A stretch of DNA of 9,121 bases from Thiobacillus denitrificans (GCA_002424845.1 DILD01000096.1:1-9121); one strand, 5' to 3'. Positions 1-6,275 are shown, counted from the first letter of the stretch. The notes: a model not told the origin generated them from the letters alone. Translations and numbers: made by a program.

Positions 1-261
1 ATGGCAAACGAACCCGCAAACAGAAAGCCACGGCTCACGTCAGCAGAGTTTCATACCGCCTGCCAGACGGCGGGAGTGACCAGGAAAAGCCGCTCGCGTA
101 GTGCCGCATATGTCGTGCTGGTGACCGGATGGGGCGTCACCGCCGCTGCTACCGCTCATGGGATCGACAAGGCCGGCGTGTCGCGGATCGCCAGGAAGAT
201 CGCCGCTGCGCACCGCGAGTGCCCGACGTGCGGGCGTGGGTTTGGAGGAAAATATGAGTAG
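1..261 (+). CDS. TrfB/KorA-like DNA-binding protein
   Basis: An 86-aa basic protein, probably a small transcriptional regulator. The layout resembles the TrfB/KorA helix-turn-helix family of plasmid and phage repressors. An N-terminal LTSAEFHTA segment (residues 12-20) recalls the LTESQFQ opening of KorA. A helix-turn-helix-like stretch follows at about residues 45-68 (GVTAAATAHGIDKAGVSRIA), where KorA has its ATFATSLGLTRGAVSQAV element. The tail carries one CPTC pair (C74, C77), half of a zinc knuckle, which could dimerise or bind metal. KorA itself lacks this. The ATG is the first base of the window, so a start further upstream cannot be excluded. The stop (259-261) lies just inside the next gene. 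In a phage setting it may regulate late or neighbouring genes, but no operator was recognised. The family call comes from remembered motifs and not from an alignment. Confidence 0.62.
   Translation: MANEPANRKPRLTSAEFHTACQTAGVTRKSRSRSAAYVVLVTGWGVTAAATAHGIDKAGVSRIARKIAAAHRECPTCGRGFGGKYE
244..248 (+). promoter_or_regulatory. Ribosome binding site of the 254-517 gene
   Basis: GGAGG lies 5 bases before the ATG at 254 and inside the end of the TrfB-like gene. It fixes the start at 254. An in-frame ATG at 158 has no such signal and would overlap the previous gene by about 100 bases. Confidence 0.7.
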
Positions 262-517
262 CACGCTGAAAACTCCTGAGGAATACATGCCAGCGTTTGA
301 CGCATTGCGGAAACGCAACAAATTTACCGAAAGCTGGGTGCTACATCTGGAGAGGCGCACAAACCGCCACCGCGAAACATCCGGAGGGCTTTGGGGTTGG
401 TACGAAATATCGCCACTTGGCCTAGAAGTTGGCTACTGGGGCACAGGCAGGGACGATCTTGCCGGCGTGGACATAGCTGCATGGAACAAGGAGGCGGAAA
501 GGCTCAGCCGGGAATAA
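254..517 (+). CDS. Hypothetical phage protein, 87 aa
   Basis: I do not recognise this gene. The start at 254 follows a GGAGG five bases upstream and overlaps the stop of the TrfB-like gene by 8 bases, so the two are probably translationally coupled. The protein is soluble and mixed in charge, with no signal peptide or membrane segment. A central aromatic, glycine-rich stretch (GGLWGWYEISPLGLEVGYWG, about residues 41-60) looks like paired beta strands, and charged helices flank it on both sides. It sits among small accessory genes upstream of the packaging genes. No function is proposed. Confidence 0.6.
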   Translation: MSSTLKTPEEYMPAFDALRKRNKFTESWVLHLERRTNRHRETSGGLWGWYEISPLGLEVGYWGTGRDDLAGVDIAAWNKEAERLSRE

Positions 518-555
518 GCCGTGCGGGCGAGGGTTTGGCCGTTGAAGGCAAAGCG

Positions 556-1137
556 ATGATAAGGTATGGTAACTGCACGAAAACCACACCACATGGCCCT
601 ATGCACGCCGACTGGCAGCCGATGTACACCGCGCCTCAAACAGGCGGCAGGCTTCGCGCGTACATACCTGGGCGAGGCGATAATGCCGTTGTATGGGCAG
701 GCGAGTGGGTAACTGCTGATAGCACACCGGTTGTGCCTACCGCATGGGCGCGATACCCGGATATCGACGCGCTACCCAACGGCCCACAGATACGGGAGAT
801 TATCCGGCACTCTGAGGCGCACCCACAGGCATGGATCGACGCCGAGGCTGTCACCGGCAACCGCGATCAGTGGATCTGCAACCAAGCCGCCGCAGCCGCA
901 TGGGCCGCGAAGGCGATCCGCAACGAAGAGCGGGTTGAGGATTGGCGATCCCTGGAGCTGCACAAACGTCCGCCGGCCGCGCAGGGAGCACTGATGGCAC
1001 TGTTGGGGTGGGATGATTGCGGTGATATGTTGGAGTTGCCGGTGGAGGACTTGCGGGCCATTGTTAATGGCGGCAGCGTCACCGTGCATTACAAAGCGCT
1101 GCTGATCGCTCCGGCGGTTATCGCGATGGCTGATTGA
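556..1137 (+). CDS. DUF551-like phage protein, 193 aa
   Basis: The N-terminal half resembles the DUF551 family of small phage and prophage proteins. It has DWQPMYTAPQTGGRLRAYIP (residues 19-38), where the family has W-x-P-I-x-T-A-P-K-D-G-x-x-hydrophobic. It continues with VVWAGEW and ends with PTAWARYPDIDALP (about 61-74), where the family shows P-T-H-W-x-P-L-P. DUF551 has no established function. The remaining 120 residues are not part of that domain and are alanine-rich and helical. They include an AAAAAWAAKA run and a final helical segment, GALMALLGWDDCGDMLEL. The start at 556 follows GAAGG (544-548) with a 7-base gap. An ATG at 601, just before the conserved tryptophan, is the main alternative and would give 178 aa. 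In-frame ATGs at 391 and 481 overlap the upstream gene. Confidence 0.6.
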   Translation: MIRYGNCTKTTPHGPMHADWQPMYTAPQTGGRLRAYIPGRGDNAVVWAGEWVTADSTPVVPTAWARYPDIDALPNGPQIREIIRHSEAHPQAWIDAEAVTGNRDQWICNQAAAAAWAAKAIRNEERVEDWRSLELHKRPPAAQGALMALLGWDDCGDMLELPVEDLRAIVNGGSVTVHYKALLIAPAVIAMAD

Positions 1138-1148
1138 GGATTCAGTAA

Positions 1149-1410
1149 ATGGCAAATATCGTATTCAACGTGGCGAAGGGGGCGGTGCAACGCGTATGCC
1201 GCTCGCGTCGCTGGCAACGACCCAGCAAACTCGGCGCTTGTTGTCGTGCTGCTCACAGCGGTGATCCATGTGGCATTGGCATCCTATGTCGATGTGCGGA
1301 TATCGGGTGGTGCGGCTGGTGAAACGTACTCGGTCACAGTGCGCGCTACGTCGGTACAGCAGGCGCGGATAGCAGAGCGTACCGTGTTATTCAGGATTGC
1401 GGAGAGGTGA
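1149..1410 (+). pseudogene. Frameshifted composite relic of two phage structural genes
   Basis: The reading begins at ATG 1149, behind GAGGA (1136-1140), as MANIVFNVAKGAVQ. This is the N-terminus of a phage protein that usually runs to about 130-150 aa. In that frame the sequence then degenerates and stops at 1320-1322, giving 57 aa. From 1195 the +1 frame resumes the expected continuation, YAARVAGNDPANSALVVVLL. One extra base near 1191 would explain the shift: reading CAA-GCG-TAT in place of CAACGCGTAT restores it. The large middle and end of that protein are absent. From about 1261 the same frame reads DVRISGGAAGETYSVTVRAT and ends RTVLFRIAER. This resembles the C-terminus of small phage tail-adaptor-type proteins (SGG-x-x-GE-x-Y-x-V-T). 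Repaired, it would encode about 86 aa. It fills the space between the DUF551-like gene and the first HNH gene, and its stop overlaps the HNH start (TGATG). A sequencing error could explain the frameshift but not the composite structure. Confidence 0.65.
1401..1407 (+). promoter_or_regulatory. Ribosome binding site of the first HNH gene
   Basis: GGAGAGG lies just upstream of ATG 1410. A GTG at 1407 is also in frame but would overlap this site, so 1410 is preferred. The ATG overlaps the TGA of the relic (TGATG). Confidence 0.6.
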
Positions 1411-1766
1411 TGGCTAGCCGAGCTCCACGTCCCTGCGCTCACCCTGGATGCGGCACGCTGACTGATACTGGTCGATGTGAGCGCCACCCGGCCAGGAAAT
1501 ACGGTTGGGCGCCAGATAGCGAGAGAGGGACGCGCCAACAACGTGGATATGGGCGCGCATGGGAGAGGACCAGAGCTGCAGTACTCCGGCGCGATCGGTA
1601 CTTGTGCCAGTGCGAGGCATGCAAAGAGGCCAAGCGGCTGACTGTCGCACACGAGGTAGATCACCGCATCCCCAAGGCGCGAGGCGGTACCGATGATCCA
1701 GATAACCTATGCGCCATCAACCGTGACTGCCACAGGCGCAAGACGGCGAGGGAGAAGATACAATAG
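1410..1766 (+). CDS. HNH endonuclease, terminase-associated type
   Basis: A 118-aa protein of the HNH nuclease family often found beside phage terminases. The N-terminus (RPCAHPGCGTLTDTGRCERH, about 7-26) is the small Cys/His-rich knuckle typical of this group. A basic RGYGRAWERTRAAVLRRD segment (about 45-62) leads into the nuclease core. The core has C68 and C71 (CEAC), then VDHRIPKARGG with D84 and H85, DDPDNL with N99, and CHRRKTARE with C107 and H108. Family members usually read L-C-x-x-C-H at the last point. Here the first cysteine of the pair is replaced (INRDCH), and C101 may or may not substitute for it. In HK97 and relatives, a neighbouring HNH protein works with terminase in cos cleavage and packaging, and the position 5' of the terminase genes fits that role. 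That assignment is inference, and the altered metal site leaves activity open. Confidence 0.88.
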   Translation: MASRAPRPCAHPGCGTLTDTGRCERHPARKYGWAPDSERGTRQQRGYGRAWERTRAAVLRRDRYLCQCEACKEAKRLTVAHEVDHRIPKARGGTDDPDNLCAINRDCHRRKTAREKIQ

Positions 1767-1770
1767 AAGC

Positions 1771-1804
1771 GGACCGGAACAGCGTTAGCGCGCTGCCCCG
1801 GCCC
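1771..1804 (+). other. Imperfect 14-bp inverted repeat between the HNH genes
   Basis: The arms at 1771-1784 and 1791-1804 match at 11 of 14 positions around a 6-base loop (TTAGCG). The inner CAGCG/CGCTG and the CCGG/CCGG block pair perfectly, and the three mismatches are A opposite C. No T-run follows, so it is not a convincing terminator. It fills most of the 69-base gap between the two HNH genes and could be a protein-binding site or part of a packaging site. Confidence 0.4.
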
Positions 1805-1835
1805 TGACCACCATACGCTGTGTAAGGAGCGAACG

Positions 1836-2264
1836 ATGGATACCGACACGATGGCACGTCAGCCTTTGGCGTGCAAGGTGTGCGGAACGATGTTCACGCC
1901 GGAATACGGGGATAAGCGCAGAATGTTCTGCACCAAACAGTGCTCAACGAAGTACGGGCGGAGGATGATCGGCCGCCATCACCGCCACCGCGCTCGTTAT
2001 CATGGTGTCGAGTACGAGCCAATCCGGGTTTATGAGGTGTTCGAGCGTGATGGCTGGAAGTGCCAGATGTGCGGCCGTAAGACGCCTAAGCAGTTGCGCG
2101 GAACGTTTAAGCCTAACGCGCCTGAGCTAGACCATCGCATCCCGATGGCTATGGGTGGCGGCCACTTGTGGGACAATGTACAGTGTGCATGTCGAGAGTG
2201 TAATGGGCGCAAGGGAGGAAGGTCGGCAGTTGGGCAAATGCCTTTGTTTATCAATGGGTTGTAG
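1836..2264 (+). CDS. HNH endonuclease with N-terminal zinc ribbon
   Basis: A 142-aa protein distinct from the HNH protein before it. Residues 13-36 form a zinc ribbon (C13-x2-C16, then C32-x3-C36), followed by a very basic, His-rich linker (GRRMIGRHHRHRARYHG, 41-57). The nuclease core starts at VYEVFERDGWKCQMC with C76 and C79. It continues with ELDHRIPMAMGGG (D99, H100) and WDNVQCACRECNGRKGG (N114, C119, C122, N123). The structural cysteines and the DH and N positions of a zinc-binding HNH nuclease are all present, so activity is expected. The start is supported by AAGGAG (1824-1829) six bases upstream. Two roles are plausible: partner of terminase in DNA cleavage, or a free-standing homing nuclease lodged beside the terminase genes. 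The sequence does not decide between them. Confidence 0.9.
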   Translation: MDTDTMARQPLACKVCGTMFTPEYGDKRRMFCTKQCSTKYGRRMIGRHHRHRARYHGVEYEPIRVYEVFERDGWKCQMCGRKTPKQLRGTFKPNAPELDHRIPMAMGGGHLWDNVQCACRECNGRKGGRSAVGQMPLFINGL

Positions 2265-2288
2265 GCGGGGAGGGCAAAGTCCACAACC
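2257..2288 (+). other. Hairpin across the end of the second HNH gene
   Basis: GGTTGT (2257-2262) pairs with ACAACC (2283-2288). After a one-base bulge, GG (2264-2265) pairs with CC (2281-2282), enclosing a 15-base loop. The HNH stop codon lies in the left arm. There is no T-run, so terminator function is doubtful. It may belong to structured DNA ahead of the terminase genes. Confidence 0.3.
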
Positions 2289-2289
2289 T

Positions 2290-2309
2290 ACCGCATGGGA
2301 CCGCTGGGG
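2290..2309 (+). repeat. Tandem 10-bp direct repeat upstream of terminase
   Basis: ACCGCATGGG (2290-2299) is followed at once by ACCGCTGGGG (2300-2309), with 8 of 10 bases identical. The pair is partly enclosed by CTACC (2288-2292) and GGTAG (2308-2312), which could pair. It lies in the 80-base non-coding gap between the second HNH gene and the terminase small subunit, a common place for terminase recognition sites. The function is inferred from position only. Confidence 0.4.
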
Positions 2310-2344
2310 TAGCCACTTTTCCGGGCCAACAGAACGAGCTAGCC

Positions 2345-2725
2345 ATGGCCAGACCACGCACAGCAACCAACATCCTTGAAGCGCGAGGTGCGTTCAAGGC
2401 GAATCCTAACAGGGCGCGCCCGAACGAGCCGAGGGTTTCCGATCCGTTCCCCACGACGTGCCCTGACTATCTCACGGCTGAGCAGGCCGCGTGCTGGCGC
2501 GAGGTGTGCCGGTTGTGCCCGGCCGGGGTACTGACCGGCGCAGACCCGATTGTGGTTGAGATCGTCGCCTGCCTGCTGGCAGAGTTCCGGAGAGACCCTG
2601 ACGCTATGCAGGTTTCGAGGATAACGCGCCTGACATCTGAGATGGGCAAGATTGGGCTTACCCCTTCATCTCGTGCCAGCCTGACCGTGGCTCAGCCCAC
2701 TGGAAATGAGTTCGACGAGGTGTGA
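2345..2725 (+). CDS. Terminase small subunit, P27-like
   Basis: A 126-aa protein, the DNA-recognition half of the packaging motor. It has the P27-type layout. A basic MARPRTATNILEARGAFKAN start is followed by a proline-rich segment and then by DYLTAEQAACWREVCRLCPAGVLTGAD (about 41-67). The family has a hydrophobic helix here and the turn G-x-L-T-x-A-D. The C-terminal part SRITRLTSEMGKIGLTPSSR (91-110) matches the family's LGLTP-x-S-R ending. The protein would assemble as an oligomer on the packaging site and recruit the large subunit. Its TGA overlaps the next ATG (TGATG), so the two subunits are coupled. The start at 2345 has only a weak upstream signal, but the N-terminus is typical of the family. 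C50, C55, C58 and C76 make it unusually cysteine-rich, though they form no clear metal motif. Confidence 0.85.
   Translation: MARPRTATNILEARGAFKANPNRARPNEPRVSDPFPTTCPDYLTAEQAACWREVCRLCPAGVLTGADPIVVEIVACLLAEFRRDPDAMQVSRITRLTSEMGKIGLTPSSRASLTVAQPTGNEFDEV
2717..2722 (+). promoter_or_regulatory. Ribosome binding site of the terminase large subunit
   Basis: GAGGTG lies within the last codons of the small-subunit gene and just before ATG 2725. It favours that ATG over the in-frame GTG at 2722, which is part of the site itself. Confidence 0.55.
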
Positions 2726-4377
2726 TGTACTGGCTCAGGGCTGCGCAGTACGCTGATGACGTTCTGGCCGGCAAGATTCCGGCGTGCGGGTACGTCAAGG
2801 CGGCCTGCCGTCGGTTCCGGGCTGACCTGACGCGCAAGGATCTGGTGGCCAGCGAGGACGGGGAGCGTTGGTGCCGGTTTCTTGAGCGCTTGCCGCATGT
2901 GAAGGGCAAATGGGCCGCCAAGTCAGAGAAGTTCGCGCTATCCGACTGGCAGGTGTTCTGCACCGTCAACATCTACGGTTGGAAATGGGCCAAGACTGGG
3001 CGGCGTCGATTTCGCGAGGCATATATTGAAGTTGGTCGAAAAAACGGTAAATCGTTTTGGGTGGCCGGCCTTGGAATCGGGCACATGGTCATCGACGATG
3101 ACTTCGGCGCTGAGGTGTACTGCGGCGCCACCACCGAAAAACAGGCATGGGAGGTCTTTCGCCCGGCCAAGCAAATCTGCGAACGATCCCCCGCGTTGCG
3201 CGAGAAGTACGGCGTCGAGGTCAATGCCAAGACATTGAATGTCATGGCCAACGGTAGTCGGTTTGAGCCTGTAATCGGAAATCCCGGTGACGGAGCGAGT
3301 CCGTCGTGCGCTATCGTGGATGAGTACCACGAGCACCAGAGCTCGCAACAAGCGGACACGTTCATCACCGGCATGGGAGCACGCGAGCAGCCGTTGATGA
3401 TCTACATCACCACGGCCGGCGCGGATACAGGCGGGCCGTGCTATGAGAAGCGCGCGGATGTAATCAGCGTATTGGAGGGGACAGTACAGGACGACTCGGT
3501 CTTCGGCGTAATTTATACGTTGGATGATGGCGACCCTTGGGATACGGTGGAGGCGCTGAAAAAGGCGAACCCGAACTTCGGGATCAGCGTTGATGAAGAA
3601 TTTCTCAAAGGTCAGCTCGCGCAGGCGCGGCGCAGCGCGGCTAAGCAGGCGGCGTTCAAGACCAAGCACCTGAACCTCTGGGTCGGCGCTAAATCGGCGT
3701 GGATGAACATGCTTGCCTATCAGCGCTGTCGGCAGAAAGATCCGAATATCGAGGGCTTCCGGGGGCAGCCGTGCTTTGTCGGCATCGACTTGGCCAGCAA
3801 GGTTGACATCGCCTGTGCCGCGATCCTGTTCCCGCCGAACGGGGAGCGCACCACCTACGCCGCATTCGTGCGCCACTACCTGCCTGAGGACCGGGTACTC
3901 GAACAAACCAGGTACCAGGCATGGCATGCCGGCGGGTGGCTTACTGCAACGCCGGGAAACGTGACAGATTTCGGGTATATCGAGGATGACCTGAATAGCC
4001 TAAAATCCGAGTACGAGATTCTGGAGGTGCCATACGATCCTTTTCAGGCGACGCAGTTTGCCACGCGGATGATGGCGGAAGGATTCCCCATGGTCGAGGT
4101 TGGCGCGACGGTGCGGAATTTTTCCGAGCCGATGAAACAGCTTGAAGCGCTTATCCTCAAAAAGCAGATCGCGTTCGAGGCCGACCCTGTGCTGATGTGG
4201 ATGTTCGGCAATGTAGTTGCTAAGCTTGACCGCAAAGACAATATTTTCCCTAACAAGGAACTGCCGGATGCAAAAATTGACGGGGTTGTCGCGCTGATCA
4301 TGGCGCTGAACCGCTGCCTGGCCAGACAGGACGGCAACGGCATGGGAGACTATGTGGAATGGCTGGCGCGGGCGTGA
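2725..4377 (+). CDS. Terminase large subunit (ATPase and nuclease)
   Basis: A 550-aa packaging motor of the HK97-like Terminase_1 family. It pumps DNA into the prohead by ATP hydrolysis and cuts concatemers. Walker A is EVGRKNGKS (G104 to S110), and Walker B is CAIVDEYH with D199 and the catalytic E200. YITTAGA (about 227-233) is the usual coupling motif. The C-terminal RNase H-like nuclease shows VGIDLASK with D355, VPYDPFQATQF with D438, and PDAKIDGVVALIMAL with D515 and D519, which supplies the third metal ligand. All key residues are present, and the length is normal for the family. The WQVFCTVNIYGWK segment (about 75-87) is the adenine-side motif seen upstream of Walker A. The gene ends 19 bases inside the portal gene, a tight overlap that suggests coupled expression. 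Confidence 0.97.
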   Translation: MYWLRAAQYADDVLAGKIPACGYVKAACRRFRADLTRKDLVASEDGERWCRFLERLPHVKGKWAAKSEKFALSDWQVFCTVNIYGWKWAKTGRRRFREAYIEVGRKNGKSFWVAGLGIGHMVIDDDFGAEVYCGATTEKQAWEVFRPAKQICERSPALREKYGVEVNAKTLNVMANGSRFEPVIGNPGDGASPSCAIVDEYHEHQSSQQADTFITGMGAREQPLMIYITTAGADTGGPCYEKRADVISVLEGTVQDDSVFGVIYTLDDGDPWDTVEALKKANPNFGISVDEEFLKGQLAQARRSAAKQAAFKTKHLNLWVGAKSAWMNMLAYQRCRQKDPNIEGFRGQPCFVGIDLASKVDIACAAILFPPNGERTTYAAFVRHYLPEDRVLEQTRYQAWHAGGWLTATPGNVTDFGYIEDDLNSLKSEYEILEVPYDPFQATQFATRMMAEGFPMVEVGATVRNFSEPMKQLEALILKKQIAFEADPVLMWMFGNVVAKLDRKDNIFPNKELPDAKIDGVVALIMALNRCLARQDGNGMGDYVEWLARA

Positions 4378-5597
4378 GCAGAAAGACCGCATGGCAAGGG
4401 CTCCGCCAGTGGCTGATGCTGAAAAAGGCATCGACCCCACTATCCATCCGCGACCCCGAACACTGGCGCAACCGTGAATTTGACTCTTACGGCGAGCCGG
4501 TCAACGAGGCAAGCGTGCTGTCACTGGCTGCGGCGTGGGCATGCGTGAACCTGATTGCCGGGACCATCGCATCCCTGCCGCTGATGGTGTACCGCACAGA
4601 TCGAAACGGCTCCCGCACGCTGGCGCAGGATCATCCGCTGTACAGGCTGGTTCACAATTCGCCCAATGCATTACAGACCGCCGTTGATTTTTGGGAATAC
4701 TTGGCTGCGTCGCTGGAGTTACGCGGCAACGCTTACGCGCGCATTGTCCGCAGTGGCGGCCGGGTGGTGAGCCTGATCCCGGCATCCGCTTCGGCAATGA
4801 CAGTACGGAAACTCGACAGTTCGCGCCTCGAATACAGCTGGAACGATGATGGCAAGCAGGTCACCGAGACCAGCGACAACATGCTGCACATCCGTGGGTT
4901 TGGCGGATCGCCGCTCGGCGGGCTGTCAACGTTGCAGTTCGGCGCACAGGTGTTCGGCCTATCGCGTGCCGTTCACAGCGCGGCGGGGAGCACTTTCCGC
5001 AACGGATTGCGCCCGTCTGGGGTGTTGACGTTTGAGCAGTTTCTGACCACAGACCAACGGGACATTATCGAAAAGCGCCTTGTGGAGAAATTTGTTGGCG
5101 CCATGAATGCCGGCCGGCCGATGGTGCTTGAGGGAGGAACTAAGTGGGAGCAACTCACCATCAACCCTGAAGATGCGCAGATGCTCGAATCGCGATCGTT
5201 TTCGATTGAGGAAGTCGCGCGGATGTTCGGGGTTCCGCCGCACATGATCGGCCATACAGCGAACAGCACAAGCTGGGGCACCGGCTTGGAACAACAGACG
5301 CTGGGGTTCCAGAAATTCACCCTGCGCAGGCGACTAAAGCGAATCGAGCAGGCGCTTGAAAAACAGTTGCTTACAGAGGAAGATAGGTCGCAGGGCGTAA
5401 CGATAGAATTTTCCCTTGAAGGCTTGCTACGTGGTGACAGCGCGGCGCGGTCCAGCTTTTACCAATCCGGCTTGATGAACGGGTGGATGACGATCAACGA
5501 AGTTCGCGCGCTCGAAAACCTACCGCCTGTAGCCGGCGGCGATGTTCCGCGCATGCAGTCGCAGAATGTGCCTATCTCAGGAGGCCCAACCGCATGA
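4359..5597 (+). CDS. Portal protein, HK97 family
   Basis: A 412-aa portal, the ring at one capsid vertex through which DNA enters and to which terminase and head-completion proteins bind. Family marks include the early helix ASVLSLAAAWACVNLIAGTI with ASLPLMVYR after it (about 51-79). Other marks are HPLYRLVHNSPN, the FWEYLAASLELRGNAYARIV wing region, EEVARMFGVPPHMIGH (about 286-301), and the helical stem after SWGTGLEQQTLGF. The length is typical. The start at 4359 follows GGGAG (4344-4348) at a workable distance. GTG 4374, which overlaps the terminase stop, is an alternative that would remove only MAGAG. The stop TGA overlaps the protease ATG (ATGA). The C-terminal 40 residues include NEVRALENLPPVAGGD, a usual ending of this family. 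Confidence 0.95.
   Translation: MAGAGVSRKTAWQGLRQWLMLKKASTPLSIRDPEHWRNREFDSYGEPVNEASVLSLAAAWACVNLIAGTIASLPLMVYRTDRNGSRTLAQDHPLYRLVHNSPNALQTAVDFWEYLAASLELRGNAYARIVRSGGRVVSLIPASASAMTVRKLDSSRLEYSWNDDGKQVTETSDNMLHIRGFGGSPLGGLSTLQFGAQVFGLSRAVHSAAGSTFRNGLRPSGVLTFEQFLTTDQRDIIEKRLVEKFVGAMNAGRPMVLEGGTKWEQLTINPEDAQMLESRSFSIEEVARMFGVPPHMIGHTANSTSWGTGLEQQTLGFQKFTLRRRLKRIEQALEKQLLTEEDRSQGVTIEFSLEGLLRGDSAARSSFYQSGLMNGWMTINEVRALENLPPVAGGDVPRMQSQNVPISGGPTA
5579..5584 (+). promoter_or_regulatory. Ribosome binding site of the prohead protease
   Basis: AGGAGG lies nine bases before ATG 5594 and inside the end of the portal gene. It places the start at 5594. The same frame is open back to 5483, but that longer form has a low-complexity arginine-rich start that only reflects the overlapping portal frame. 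Confidence 0.65.
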
Positions 5598-6265
5598 ACA
5601 CGAAAGAATTTACCCTCGAAGTCAAGGCGGTCGGCGAGGCTGGCGTCATTGAGGGGTGGGCATCAACGTTCGGCGGAGCGCCGGATGCCTACGGCGATGT
5701 CGTTGTCCCTGGCGCCTTCGCCGACAGCCTCGTGCGCCATAAACGGGAAGGCACAGCGCCACTGATGCTGTTCGGCCACCGGGCAAGCGAAGTGCCGATC
5801 GGCGGCTGGGATGATCTGGCCGAAGACGGCAAGGGGCTGTGGGTCAAGGGCACAATCGATCTTGACGACCCTCTCGGCGGCCGGGTGCATCGCGCGCTCA
5901 AGAACAAGCGCATGCGCGGACTGTCCATCGGCTACGCGACCAAGCGCGAGCAGCGCGACGAAAAGAACCCGGCGATCAACCGGCTGCTGGAAGTCGATCT
6001 GTTTGAAATTTCTATCGTTACATTTCCGGCCAATCGTCGCGCCACCGTGACGGCAGTGAAAGCCGAAAGTGAATTGCGAAACCGCCTGGCGGCCGGGGAC
6101 CGGCTGACAGTGCGGGAGTGGGAGCGGCTGCTCAAAGAGCATTTCGCGCTCAGCAACTCCGAGGCGGAGCGTGCCGTGAGGCTCCACCTTCGGGGCGGCT
6201 CGGGGGAACCGAGCGCAGACGACGGCATTGCATTTCTGCGCGCCCTGACGGGCATTACCAATTGA
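5594..6265 (+). CDS. Prohead protease, HK97 family (serine protease)
   Basis: A 223-aa maturation protease of the HK97 gp4 family. It is packaged inside the prohead and removes the delta domain of the capsid protein. The fold is visible in order: GVIEGWASTFGGAPDAYGDVVVPGAF (about 18-42), then the catalytic histidine in LMLFGHR (H62), and the catalytic serine in GLSIGYA (S111). LLEVDLFEISIVTFPAN (131-147) is the family's acidic strand and closing motif. The C-terminal 70 residues are charged and helical, and are probably the part removed by self-cleavage. The start overlaps the portal stop (ATGA). The stop at 6263-6265 lies ten bases before the capsid gene. Confidence 0.95.
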   Translation: MNTKEFTLEVKAVGEAGVIEGWASTFGGAPDAYGDVVVPGAFADSLVRHKREGTAPLMLFGHRASEVPIGGWDDLAEDGKGLWVKGTIDLDDPLGGRVHRALKNKRMRGLSIGYATKREQRDEKNPAINRLLEVDLFEISIVTFPANRRATVTAVKAESELRNRLAAGDRLTVREWERLLKEHFALSNSEAERAVRLHLRGGSGEPSADDGIAFLRALTGITN

Positions 6266-6267
6266 GG
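6264..6267 (+). promoter_or_regulatory. Ribosome binding site of the major capsid protein
   Basis: GAGG overlaps the protease stop and sits eight bases before ATG 6276. A TTG at 6270 is in frame two codons earlier but is too close to this site. Confidence 0.6.
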
Positions 6268-6275
6268 ATTTGAAA

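Noticed and set aside
158..253. Upstream extension of the 87-aa gene to ATG 158
   Set aside because: The extension overlaps the TrfB-like gene, has arginine- and serine-rich out-of-frame composition, and lacks a ribosome site, whereas 254 has a good one.
391..555. Upstream extension of the DUF551-like gene to ATG 391 or 481
   Set aside because: These starts overlap the 87-aa gene and lack supporting signals. The conserved domain begins well after 556.
1188..1197. Programmed ribosomal frameshift in the relic
   Set aside because: There is no slippery heptamer and no stop or rare codon arrangement of the known +1 or -1 kinds. A simple one-base insertion explains the shift.
2938..3927. Long open frame of 329 codons on the minus strand
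   Set aside because: It lies wholly inside the terminase large-subunit gene, has no recognisable domain, and is the usual mirror frame of a GC-rich coding region.
5483..5593. Longer prohead protease start at 5483
   Set aside because: The added residues are a shadow of the portal frame, and AGGAGG at 5579-5584 clearly serves ATG 5594.
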